Shown: in pieces, positions 44,801 through 52,253 of the stretch
How the letters are laid out: every line of letters begins with the position of its first letter
Numbering within the stretch: position 1 is the stretch's first letter
Assembly: GCA_910585755.1 (NCBI GenBank)
Contig: CAJUFH010000006.1
Location: 7,789-71,788, forward strand
DNA: 64,000 nucleotides
Source: an uncultured Muribaculaceae bacterium
Lineage (GTDB): Bacteria; Bacteroidota; Bacteroidia; Bacteroidales; Muribaculaceae
Direction of reading: 5' to 3'
Position numbers and translations under genes: made by a program
The notes under the pieces: model-generated
What the model was told of the DNA's origin: nothing
Seen by the model: only the letters and a program-made list of their open reading frames with translations
Database searches by the model: none

Positions 44801-45881
44801 AACCGACGACAAGATTCCCGAAACGACGGTCGCCGCAGCCACGGTGCCTGCCGAGGCCTCAGGCGCGGCTCCCTCCCAGGCAGAGTCAGCCGTCGAAGCC
44901 TCTCCGGCCGAAGCCCCGGCTCCGAAGAGCGGGGGAGGAAAGGTAAGGATTCTCGTGGTCGAGGACAACGACGACCTGCGCTCCTTCCTTTGCGACATCC
45001 TCGCCGTGCAGTACGACGTCATTTCGGCTCCCAACGGAGCCGTGGGCCTGGAAAAGGCCGAGAAGGAGCAGCCCGATTTCATAATCACCGACGTCACGAT
45101 GCCAGAAATGGACGGCCTGACGATGGTGCAGAAAATCAAGCAGAACAAGAAGTTGAGCCACATACCCATCATCGTCCTTTCCGCCCGCGCCTCCGTAGAG
45201 GACCGCGTGCGCGGCCTTAACGAGGGGATAGACGACTATATAACCAAGCCTTTCAGCGCGACGTATCTCCGCCAGCGTATCTCCTCCATCCGCGCCCAGC
45301 GCAAGATTCTGCAGCAGAATTTCTTCGAGCAGATCGGGCAGAATTTCAGCGCCGCCGCCCAGGAGGCCGAGCCGGGACTTCTCTCGGCTTCCGGGGTTCC
45401 CGAGGCCGACGGCTCGGCGCCTGAGGCGCCGACCGAAGGAGCGGACAAGCCTGCTCCTTCGGAGGATGTTGATAATAAGGATGCTACCGGCAGGGAGTGG
45501 AAGCTCGAGTCGCCGCAGATCGCCGATGCCGACCAGGAGATGATGGAGAAGCTCCTCCGCTTCATGGAGGAGCATATCGCCGACGAAGACCTCAAAATCG
45601 AGGAGCTGGCCGAGGCGGTCCATATGGGGCGCACCGTGTTCTACGGCAAAATCAAGGCCCTCGTCGGAATGTCCCCCTCCGACTTCCTGCGCCGCCTGCG
45701 CATGCAGCGCGCCGAGGAGCTGATTGCCCGAAGCAAGATGAACTTCTCGCAAATAGCCTTCCGCATCGGATTCTCAGATCCGAAATACTTTACGAAATGC
45801 TTCAAGAAGGAGACCGGCATGACCCCGTCGGAGTACCGCCAGCAGGCCCTTCGCCAGCAGCAGGAGGATTCGGAAGCCTGA
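41820..45881 (+). CDS. Hybrid two-component regulator (HTCS) lacking the kinase ATPase domain
   Basis: The 1353-residue inner-membrane regulator has a signal/anchor (1-25), a periplasmic beta-propeller of Reg_prop repeats (such as DSDGLIWVASWNGLSYFDG and DADKDIWVGTKGDGLYLIRP), a Y_Y_Y domain (about 770-885), one membrane helix (about 895-915), a DHp-type helix pair with the H-box SHRLRTP (H937), a receiver domain (about 1041-1155; D1091 in ITDVTMPEMDG, conserved TKPF lysine) and an AraC-type HTH (about 1245-1345). The ATPase domain (N, G1, F, G2 boxes) normally between DHp and receiver is missing: only about 55 Ala/Pro/Glu-rich residues lie there. The H-box glutamate is replaced by arginine. 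It is divergent from PUL 2, its likely target. Confidence 0.93.
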   Translation: MKQTRYQYITLIFALLLSLPAALGQPFCQTRTFNVSDGLPSNSISKVAQDSDGLIWVASWNGLSYFDGYGFASFRSGERHGSLTSSRIVNIAPDSEGKVWLLTYDRKPYIFDPTDSRFASLDEVLALKAGRTSRIQEIYPAGNYMWLVADGPAPTTRVRVSMPVDTASVEVYGRDKLRGAATRVTKVLLDSLGNEWVFTDAGVQLYGAPVACEGSFLDPATTGGATYFATSDGRFYSFKKGDTALSPVALPEGLDFRRVEALKTLDSNNLIAAVPGGLAVYDLRNRSWRHVAAGSPADNVASVFVDSRHRAWALTEAGNVWLTNPAVTSASRVETGPGAPDASVSSVPLWVEDRFGTIWLAPKGGRFGYFDEVSGKINPQEFQLPHLKYTSIPEIDRFFVDRQHNLWIGTTHDLTLVNFNHHMVKTTPLVLNQEVRALLPCASGKFLAGSRNGVLGRFTADGAPDGYLGKRENPDGTGRVFETSTPVRFSDHIYAMYEDADKDIWVGTKGDGLYLIRPDGSFTHFRAGKPDSYAIPTDTIYDIRQDSRGNIWIGSFGGGLLKAEKLPGGDARFIHAGNAMKNYPLTKFPRVRRITSDGKGTIILSTHNGLITFSNDFKTPRDIKFHTTVHVQGDPSSLQTDDVLQALVTANGDIYVATMAGALQMVDSDNLLQGQLKFKSGGGPRDHLFFLQNSTVGGNILSMVEDTSRNIYIVRETSILVYSPATNTLAVYGRNNIGGSIDFTEAAPVFSPESGKLLFGAMGGVVYLDPEEMVGSTHTPKIVFTGIQFQGEPEKKQILNPEMLEVQGGKRNFAISFAALDYSDNTNIQYAYKLADDPDWTYLGTAHTAHFNHLAPGDHTLLVKSTDGNGVWLDNQREILIRVHPDFWESNWAKVIYVVVFLLVAWLVAYLFTLNRKSAITNMLRKKEKKFFIDASHRLRTPLTLIGGPVAEVLESEPLSDRARGYLEKVHRNSQEMLKMVNGILTNASDHNYITDDKIPETTVAAATVPAEASGAAPSQAESAVEASPAEAPAPKSGGGKVRILVVEDNDDLRSFLCDILAVQYDVISAPNGAVGLEKAEKEQPDFIITDVTMPEMDGLTMVQKIKQNKKLSHIPIIVLSARASVEDRVRGLNEGIDDYITKPFSATYLRQRISSIRAQRKILQQNFFEQIGQNFSAAAQEAEPGLLSASGVPEADGSAPEAPTEGADKPAPSEDVDNKDATGREWKLESPQIADADQEMMEKLLRFMEEHIADEDLKIEELAEAVHMGRTVFYGKIKALVGMSPSDFLRRLRMQRAEELIARSKMNFSQIAFRIGFSDPKYFTKCFKKETGMTPSEYRQQALRQQQEDSEA

Positions 45882-45906
45882 CCCGCCGAGGCCGGCAAGC
45901 AACTTT

Positions 45907-45943
45907 AAAACACCGCTCCGGGAGCCTCGGGGTGGTGTTTTTT
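45907..45943 (+). terminator. Terminator of the HTCS gene
   Basis: AAAACACC (45907-45914) pairs with GGTGTTTT (45934-45941), and T's continue to 45943. A smaller GCTCC/GGAGC palindrome lies in the loop. It begins 26 nt after the HTCS stop. Confidence 0.75.
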
Positions 45944-46074
45944 AGCGCAAAATGGGGGAATTTCTCGCGGTATAATATATAGTGGTGTTTTTTGTGCTTG
46001 AATTAGTGCCTGCGTTTTGCGCCTTTTGAGTAATTTTACGATATAAATCTATCTAACCTAACCAAACACAAACC

Positions 46075-47487
46075 ATGAAGCAATTCAACGACGCCAATTT
46101 CCTGCTGCAGACCCCTGCTGCCGAGCGTCTTTACCACGACTACGCCGAAGGACTCCCCATCATCGACTATCACTGCCACCTGATTCCCGAATATGTCGCT
46201 TCAGACCACAAGTTCGAGAACCTCTCGAAAATCTGGCTCGAAGGGGACCATTACAAGTGGCGCGCCATGCGCACAAACGGCGTTGACGAACGCTTCTGCA
46301 CCGGAAAGGACACCACCGACTGGGAGAAGTTCGAGAAATGGGCCGAGACTGTGCCCTATACGATGCGTAACCCGCTCTACCACTGGACCCACCTGGAGCT
46401 GAAAACCGCTTTCGGCGTCGACAAGCTCCTCAACCCCTCCACCGCGAAGGAGATATACGACCACTGCACCGCGATGCTCCAGACCCCCGAGCGTACCGCC
46501 CGCGGCCTGATGAAGCACTACAACGTCGAGGTTGTCTGCACTACCGACGACCCCGTTGACTCCCTCGAGCACCACCTGAAGGTGAAGGAGGACGGCTTCC
46601 AGGTCAAGATGCTCCCGACCTGGCGCCCCGACAAGGCGATGGCCGTCGAGGTCCCCGCCGACTTCAAGGCATACGTTGACCGCCTGGCAGAGGTTTCCGG
46701 CATCAAAATCAGCAAATTCGCCGACCTCATCGCCGCCCTCCAGAAGCGCCACGACTTCTTCGCCGAAGTCGGCTGCCGCCTGAGCGACCACGGCATCGAG
46801 GAGTTCTACGCCGAGGATTATACCCCCGCCGAAATCGAGGCTATCTTCGACAAGGTTTATGGCGGACAGGAGCTTACCCCTGCGGAAATCGCCAAGTTCA
46901 AGACCGCGATGATGGTCGAGTTCGCCGTAATGGACCACGACTCGGGCTGGACCCAGCAGTTCCACTACGGCGCGATCCGCAACAACAATTCCCGCATGAT
47001 GAAGCAGCTCGGCCCCGATACCGGCTTCGACTCCATCGGCGACTTCACCGTTGCAAAGAAGATGTCGAAATTCCTCGACATGCTCGCTTCCCGCGACAAG
47101 CTCGGAAAGACTATCATCTACAACCTCAACCCCCGCGACAACGAGCTGGTGGCCACAATGCTCGGTAACTTCCAGGACGGACGCTATGGCGCCGGCAAGA
47201 TCCAGTTCGGCTCCGGATGGTGGTTCCTCGACCAGAAGGACGGCATGGAGAAGCAGATGACCGCCCTCTCTAACCTCGGCCTCCTCAGCCGCTTCGTCGG
47301 GATGCTTACCGACTCGCGCTCCTTCCTGAGCTATCCGCGTCACGAATATTTCCGCCGCACCCTCTGCAACCTCCTCGGCAACGACATAGAGCAGGGCCTT
47401 CTCCCCGCCTCCGAGATGGACTTCATCGGCAAGGAGATTGTCGCGAAGGTTTGCTACGGCAACGCCAAGGAATATTTCAAATTCTGA
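46075..47487 (+). CDS. uxaC: Uronate (glucuronate/galacturonate) isomerase
   Basis: UxaC converts D-galacturonate to D-tagaturonate and D-glucuronate to D-fructuronate in the cytoplasm. The 470-residue product is of normal length and shows the amidohydrolase-fold metal motif IDYHCHLIPE (H33, H35), the family segments VVCTTDDPVDSLEHH and LPTWRPDKA, and a C-terminal YPRHEYFRRTLCNLLG region. It opens a plus-strand run with the transporter, UxaB and UxaA, the order of the isomerase route from galacturonate to 2-keto-3-deoxygluconate. A repeat-rich 192-nt gap separates it from the transporter. No clear -33/-7 pair was found upstream. Confidence 0.96.
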   Translation: MKQFNDANFLLQTPAAERLYHDYAEGLPIIDYHCHLIPEYVASDHKFENLSKIWLEGDHYKWRAMRTNGVDERFCTGKDTTDWEKFEKWAETVPYTMRNPLYHWTHLELKTAFGVDKLLNPSTAKEIYDHCTAMLQTPERTARGLMKHYNVEVVCTTDDPVDSLEHHLKVKEDGFQVKMLPTWRPDKAMAVEVPADFKAYVDRLAEVSGIKISKFADLIAALQKRHDFFAEVGCRLSDHGIEEFYAEDYTPAEIEAIFDKVYGGQELTPAEIAKFKTAMMVEFAVMDHDSGWTQQFHYGAIRNNNSRMMKQLGPDTGFDSIGDFTVAKKMSKFLDMLASRDKLGKTIIYNLNPRDNELVATMLGNFQDGRYGAGKIQFGSGWWFLDQKDGMEKQMTALSNLGLLSRFVGMLTDSRSFLSYPRHEYFRRTLCNLLGNDIEQGLLPASEMDFIGKEIVAKVCYGNAKEYFKF

Positions 47488-47512
47488 GTCAACTTTCGCA
47501 GGCTCAAGTTGA

Positions 47513-47645
47513 AGTGAAAAAAGTGAAAGGTGAAAAGTGAAAAGTGAATGGTGAAAAGTGAATGGTGAAACTCAGGCCTCGCCTGAGTGAAGATATCAGT
47601 TAATCAAGTATCTTCTTCACCTTTCACCCTTTACCCTTCACCATT
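47513..47645. repeat. GTGAAAA-type repeat cluster forming a long imperfect hairpin
   Basis: Between uxaC and the transporter lie many GTGAAAAGTGAATG-like units on the left (about 47513-47570) and their reverse complement (TTCACCTTTCACCCTTTACCC type) on the right (about 47615-47645). A perfect inner hairpin CTCAGGC/GCCTGAG (47571-47577 with 47581-47587, loop CTC) sits near the middle. In an RNA the arms could fold into one long stem-loop, which might stabilise or split the uxaC and transporter messages. Confidence 0.75.
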
Positions 47646-47679
47646 ATAATACCGACAATCTTATACCAATCATTGACTT

Positions 47680-49188
47680 ATGGCTATTTCAACCGCGGCG
47701 CGGCCTGATACCGCCCAACGGATGAGTAATTTCCGCTGGACAATCTGCGCGCTCCTATTCCTCGCGACGACGGTCAACTACATGGACCGCCAGGTGCTTT
47801 CCCTTACTTGGAAGGAGTTCATCTCCCCTGAGTTCCACTGGACCGACGCCAACTACGGCCTCATCACAGCCGTGTTCTCTATCGTCTACGCTGTCGCAAA
47901 CCTCTTCGCCGGCCGTTTCATCGACTGGATGGGCACCAAGAAGGGCTACCTCTGGGCCATCGGCGTATGGTCGGGCGGCGCGTGCCTCCACGCCCTTTGC
48001 GGCGTCGGCACCGAGGCGTGGCTCGGACTGAACGATGCCGCCGGCCTGGTGAAGGCCACCGGCGACATCGCCGTTACGATCGCTACCGTTTCGGTTTACT
48101 TCTTCCTGGTGGCCCGCACGATCCTGGCGCTCGGCGAGGCCGGTAACTTCCCCGCCGCCATCAAGGTGACCGCCGAATACTTCCCCAAGCGCGACCGCGC
48201 CTACGCTACCTCGATTTTCAACGCCGGCTCCGCTGTCGGCGCCCTGATTGCTCCGTTCTCGATCGGCCCGCTCGCGAAGTATTTCCAGAGCATCGGCTGG
48301 GGTAACGGCTGGGAAATGGCGTTCATCATTATCGGCGCCCTCGGTTTCGTCTGGATGGGCTTCTGGATGGTGCTCTACAAGAAACCCGCCGAGAATCCCC
48401 GAGTGAACGCCGCCGAACTCGCTTACATCGAACAGGACGACGACGCTCCCGACGAAACCGCGAAGCAGAAAGCCGAGGATGAGGACAGCAAGGCTGCTAC
48501 CATCCCCTTCTTCAAGTGTTTCATGTACCCGCAGACCTGGGCCGTGTTCTTCGGCAAGTTCCTTACCGACGGCGTTTGGTGGTTCTTCCTTTTCTGGACC
48601 CCGGCCTACATTACCGACGTGTTCAAGCTGTCGACCTCCCATGGAGAGGGCATGCTGATGATTTTCGTACTCTATCTGATTACGATGCTTTCGATTTACG
48701 GCGGCAAGCTCCCGACTATCTTCATTGACCGCGCGGCCCGTCGCGGCGTGACGGTCAACGCATACTCCGCCCGCATGAAGGCCATGCTTATCTTCGCCGT
48801 GTTCCCCCTGCTGGCCCTGGCCGCGCAGCCCCTCAGCTCCGTATCCCCCTGGATGCCGATTATCATTATCGGTATCGCCGGAGCCGCCCACCAGTCCTGG
48901 AGCGCCAACATCTACTCCGTTGTGGGCGATATGTTCCCCAAGAGCACGATCGCTACCATCATCGGTATCGGCGGCATGGCCGGCGGTATCGGCTCGTTCC
49001 TGATTAACTATTTCTCCGGCATCCTCTTTGACTATGCCGCGCAGAGCAATATGGCGTTCATGAGCTTCGAAGGGAAGCCCGCGGGCTACTTCGTGGTGTT
49101 CTGCATATGCGGCGTGGCCTACCTCGTCGGCTGGGCTATAATGAAGCTCCTCGTGCCGAAGTACAAGGTTATCGAATACAAAGGTTAA
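47680..49188 (+). CDS. ExuT-type hexuronate:H+ symporter (MFS)
   Basis: The 502-residue inner-membrane protein is an MFS carrier of the anion:cation symporter group that holds ExuT. It shows the family start RWTICALLFLATTVNYMDRQ, the loop GRFIDWMGTKKGYLWAIGVW, the helix 4-5 segment LGEAGNFPAAIKVTAEYFPK, a hydrophilic central loop (about 245-275, rich in D and E) and about 12 helices. It lies between uxaC and uxaB, which supports galacturonate or glucuronate as cargo. The central loop is longer and more acidic than usual. Confidence 0.9.
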   Translation: MAISTAARPDTAQRMSNFRWTICALLFLATTVNYMDRQVLSLTWKEFISPEFHWTDANYGLITAVFSIVYAVANLFAGRFIDWMGTKKGYLWAIGVWSGGACLHALCGVGTEAWLGLNDAAGLVKATGDIAVTIATVSVYFFLVARTILALGEAGNFPAAIKVTAEYFPKRDRAYATSIFNAGSAVGALIAPFSIGPLAKYFQSIGWGNGWEMAFIIIGALGFVWMGFWMVLYKKPAENPRVNAAELAYIEQDDDAPDETAKQKAEDEDSKAATIPFFKCFMYPQTWAVFFGKFLTDGVWWFFLFWTPAYITDVFKLSTSHGEGMLMIFVLYLITMLSIYGGKLPTIFIDRAARRGVTVNAYSARMKAMLIFAVFPLLALAAQPLSSVSPWMPIIIIGIAGAAHQSWSANIYSVVGDMFPKSTIATIIGIGGMAGGIGSFLINYFSGILFDYAAQSNMAFMSFEGKPAGYFVVFCICGVAYLVGWAIMKLLVPKYKVIEYKG

Positions 49189-49208
49189 ACTCTTAAATCA
49201 TCAATACA

Positions 49209-50663
49209 ATGGCTATCAAAGCTCTGAATCATAAGAACGTTCCCGTAGCGGAGCGTCCCGTAAAAGTCCTCCAGTTCGGTGAGGGAAACTTCCTCCGCGC
49301 CTTCGTTGACTGGCAGCTCGACATCGCCAACGAAAAGGGGGTGATTAACACTAACGTCGCCCTGCTGACCCCGCTGTTCAGCCAGAGCAAGGTAATCGAC
49401 ATCCTCAAGGAGCAGGACGGCCTTTACCACGTTGTCCTCGAAGGTATCGAGGACGGCCAGCCCAAGCGCGAAATCCGTCTGGTGAAGTCGGTCGCCGACG
49501 CTTTTACTCCAGCCAACGAGTATGACAAGTACGTAGGCTACATCACCTCCCCCGACCTCCGCTTCATCGTTTCCAACACTACCGAGGCCGGCATCCGCTA
49601 CGAGGAAGGGGTTGACGTACTCTCCGACATGCCCTCCTCGTTCCCCGGCAAGGTGACGAACCTGCTCTACCGCCGCTGGAAGCACTTCAACGGCGACCCC
49701 TCCAAGGGCCTGGTGTTCATCTGCTGCGAGCTGATCGAGGATAACGGCACCACTCTCCGCAAGTATGTCCTGCGCCATGCCGAGGAGGCCGGGCTGGAGC
49801 CGGAGTTCATCCAGTGGGTGAAGGATTCCTGCTTCTTCTGCGACACTCTCGTCGACCGCATCGTGCCGGGTTTCCCCCGCGACACCATCAACGAAATCAA
49901 GGAGGAAATCGGCTTCGACGACAATGTTGTTGTCAAGGGCGAGCTTTACCACCTCTGGGCTGTCGGCGGCGAAGGCTATAAGGTTGTCGCCGAGGAGCTT
50001 CCTCTTGACAAGGCCGGGCTCCACGTCCTCTTCATGCCCTCCATCAAGTCGTTCCGCGACAAGAAGGTGCGCATCCTCAACGGCTCCCATACCGGCATGG
50101 TGCCCGTCGCTCTCCAGCTTGGCTGCGAGACTGTCATGGACGCTTTCAACAACCCGGCTGTCAACAAGTTTGTCAACACGATGGTTGCCCGCGAGGTTCT
50201 TCCGATGATTGACGAGGACCCCGAAGAGCTCCGCAAGTTCGCCGACGGCATCCTGGAGCGCTTCTACAACCCCTACATCAAGCACATGCTCAGCTCCATC
50301 GCCCTGAACTCCCTCTCGAAATGGGAGGCCCGCAACTGGAGCACCGTCAAGGACACCTACGCCAAGAAGGGTGAGCTGGCCGAGTTCGAGCTGTTTACCT
50401 TCGCGGCGCTGCTGTCGCTCTACGGCCCCGGCACCGACTTCGTGCCCCAGGACACCGCTTCGCATGTCGAGCTGATCAACAACGTATGGGACGATAACGA
50501 CTACGCCGCTACCGTCGCAAAGATTGTCGACAGCCCCATCTTCGTCGAGCGCTTCGAGCAGACCGTCCCCGGCTTCACCGCCAAGGTAGCGGAATACCTC
50601 GGCGCGATCCGCCGCGACGGTATGGAGAAGGCCCTCAACGATTTCCTCGCAGCCCACGAATAA
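49209..50663 (+). CDS. uxaB: Tagaturonate reductase (altronate oxidoreductase)
   Basis: UxaB reduces D-tagaturonate to D-altronate with NADH. The 484-residue product belongs to the long-chain mannitol dehydrogenase family: N-terminal nucleotide-binding segment VKVLQFGEGNFLRAFVDWQL, middle PGFPRDTINEI region and the catalytic K-x5-N-x2-H pattern in KVRILNGSHTGMVP. The related fructuronate reductase UxuB is the alternative, but pairing with UxaA directly downstream (13 nt) favours tagaturonate. It follows the transporter gene by 20 nt in one operon. Confidence 0.92.
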   Translation: MAIKALNHKNVPVAERPVKVLQFGEGNFLRAFVDWQLDIANEKGVINTNVALLTPLFSQSKVIDILKEQDGLYHVVLEGIEDGQPKREIRLVKSVADAFTPANEYDKYVGYITSPDLRFIVSNTTEAGIRYEEGVDVLSDMPSSFPGKVTNLLYRRWKHFNGDPSKGLVFICCELIEDNGTTLRKYVLRHAEEAGLEPEFIQWVKDSCFFCDTLVDRIVPGFPRDTINEIKEEIGFDDNVVVKGELYHLWAVGGEGYKVVAEELPLDKAGLHVLFMPSIKSFRDKKVRILNGSHTGMVPVALQLGCETVMDAFNNPAVNKFVNTMVAREVLPMIDEDPEELRKFADGILERFYNPYIKHMLSSIALNSLSKWEARNWSTVKDTYAKKGELAEFELFTFAALLSLYGPGTDFVPQDTASHVELINNVWDDNDYAATVAKIVDSPIFVERFEQTVPGFTAKVAEYLGAIRRDGMEKALNDFLAAHE

Positions 50664-50676
50664 CAAGCCGCCGAGA

Positions 50677-52170
50677 ATGAAACGTTTTCTGAAAATCAAC
50701 GCCGCCGACAACGTGGCGGTCGTCCTCGCGGACGACGCCCGCGCCGGCGAGGTGTTCGTCACTCCCGAAGGCGCGGAGGTGGCCCTGCTTTCCGACATCA
50801 CCCGCGGACATAAGTTCGCCCTCCGCCCGATCGCGGAGGGGGAGGCTGTCATCAAGTACGGTTACCCCATCGGCCACGCGACCGCTCCGATCGCGGCCGG
50901 CGAATGGATCCACTCACATAACCTCGCGACCTCCCTCAGCGACGACCTTAAATATACCTACGAGCCGACCCCGATTCCCGAAGTCAAGGTCGCCGACTGC
51001 CCGACAATCGACGGGTATCTGCGCCGCAACGGCGATATGGGTATCCGCAACGAGCTTTGGATTGTCCCGACCGTCGGATGCGTCAACGGCCAGGCCAACG
51101 CGATTGTCGAGCGTCTGCGCCGCGAGTGCGACCTGACCGGCATCGACGACGTGCGCGCCTTTACCCATAACTACGGCTGCTCGCAGCTCGGCCAGGACCA
51201 CGCCAACACCCGCGCGGCCCTCTCCGCCCTGATCAAGCACCCCAACGCCGGCGGTGTCCTGGTGCTCGGTCTCGGATGCGAGAACAACCAGCTCCCGGTG
51301 CTCCGCGACCAGCTTGGCGAATATGACGCCGACCGCGTCAAGTTCCTGATTTCCCAGGAGGTTGAGGACGAGGTCGAAGTCGGCTTTGAAATCTGCTCGA
51401 AACTCATCGAACAGATGCGTTCCGACCGCCGCCAGCCCCTCCCGATGTCGAAGCTGAAAGTGGGTCTGAAGTGCGGCGGCTCCGACGGATTCTCGGGCAT
51501 CACGGCCAACCCGCTGGTCGGACTTCTTTCGGACCGCGTGATCGCTTGCGGAGGAACGTCGGTGCTGACCGAGGTCCCCGAGATGTTCGGTGCCGAGACT
51601 ATCCTCATGAACCGCGCCTGCACGCCGGAGGTATTCGACGAGACCGTAAGCCTCATCAACGACTTCAAGGGATATTTCCGCTCCTACGGCCAGCCCATCT
51701 ACGAGAACCCCTCGCCGGGCAACAAGGCCGGTGGCATCACCACTCTGGAAGAGAAATCGCTCGGGTGCGTGCAGAAGGGTGGCAGCCAGGCGGTTGTCGA
51801 TGTGCTTAACTACGCGCAGCCGGTAACAAAGCACGGGCTCAACCTGCTGACGGCTCCCGGCAACGACCTCGTGGCGGCTACCTCCCTGGCCCTCTCCGGA
51901 TGCCAGATGGTGCTCTTCACCACCGGCCGTGGAACCCCCTTCGGCACATTCGTGCCCACGATGAAAATCTCCACCAACTCGCAGCTCGCGGCGAAGAAGC
52001 ACAACTGGATTGACTTCAACGCCGGGACGATTGTCGAGGACGAGGCCGCCGAGGCTGTCTGCGACCGCCTGATGGAGAAGGTTGTCGCCGTCGCTTCCGG
52101 CGAGCGCCTCCACCACGAGAAAGCCGGAGCAAAGGAAATCGCCATTTTCAAGACCGGCGTGACCCTCTGA
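50677..52170 (+). CDS. uxaA: Altronate dehydratase
   Basis: UxaA dehydrates D-altronate to 2-keto-3-deoxygluconate. The 497-residue product has an N-terminal SAF-like domain (about 1-100, RAGEVFVTPEGAEVALLSDI) and the large C-terminal domain with HNYGCSQLGQDHANTR, LGLGCENNQLP, LKCGGSDGFSGITANP and FTTGRGTPFGTFVPT segments that carry the metal-binding cysteines and histidines. It directly follows uxaB. A long perfect hairpin at 52192-52239 ends the uronate operon. KDG kinase and aldolase genes for the next steps are not in the window. Confidence 0.95.
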   Translation: MKRFLKINAADNVAVVLADDARAGEVFVTPEGAEVALLSDITRGHKFALRPIAEGEAVIKYGYPIGHATAPIAAGEWIHSHNLATSLSDDLKYTYEPTPIPEVKVADCPTIDGYLRRNGDMGIRNELWIVPTVGCVNGQANAIVERLRRECDLTGIDDVRAFTHNYGCSQLGQDHANTRAALSALIKHPNAGGVLVLGLGCENNQLPVLRDQLGEYDADRVKFLISQEVEDEVEVGFEICSKLIEQMRSDRRQPLPMSKLKVGLKCGGSDGFSGITANPLVGLLSDRVIACGGTSVLTEVPEMFGAETILMNRACTPEVFDETVSLINDFKGYFRSYGQPIYENPSPGNKAGGITTLEEKSLGCVQKGGSQAVVDVLNYAQPVTKHGLNLLTAPGNDLVAATSLALSGCQMVLFTTGRGTPFGTFVPTMKISTNSQLAAKKHNWIDFNAGTIVEDEAAEAVCDRLMEKVVAVASGERLHHEKAGAKEIAIFKTGVTL

Positions 52171-52191
52171 CCATAAGCAAACGTAATCAAA

Positions 52192-52239
52192 TGGGGGCGT
52201 GTCATAACGACCCGGACGGGCCGTTATGACACGCCCCCA
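52192..52239 (+). terminator. Long perfect hairpin after uxaA
   Basis: An 18-bp perfect stem (TGGGGGCGTGTCATAACG, 52192-52209, with 52222-52239) has an inner CCCG-GA-CGGG mini-stem in its loop. It lies 21 nt after the uxaA stop and 14 nt before the next ATG. No long T-run follows, so it may attenuate rather than stop transcription into the pectin-esterase genes. The GTGTCATAACG part also occurs at 30145-30155. Confidence 0.75.
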
Positions 52240-52253
52240 AACAATATCTAACC

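Noticed and set aside
44760..44940. Frameshifted remnant of a HATPase_c domain in the HTCS
   Set aside because: Only about 180 nt lie between the DHp and receiver regions, too little for the domain in any frame, and the main frame is unbroken.
46016..46038. Promoter for uxaC built on TTTG and TAATTTTA
   Set aside because: The spacing is only 11 nt and the -7 box lacks the final G.
47513..47645. CRISPR array in the GTGAAAA repeats
   Set aside because: Units are short, irregular and contiguous, with inverted counterparts; there are no unique spacers.
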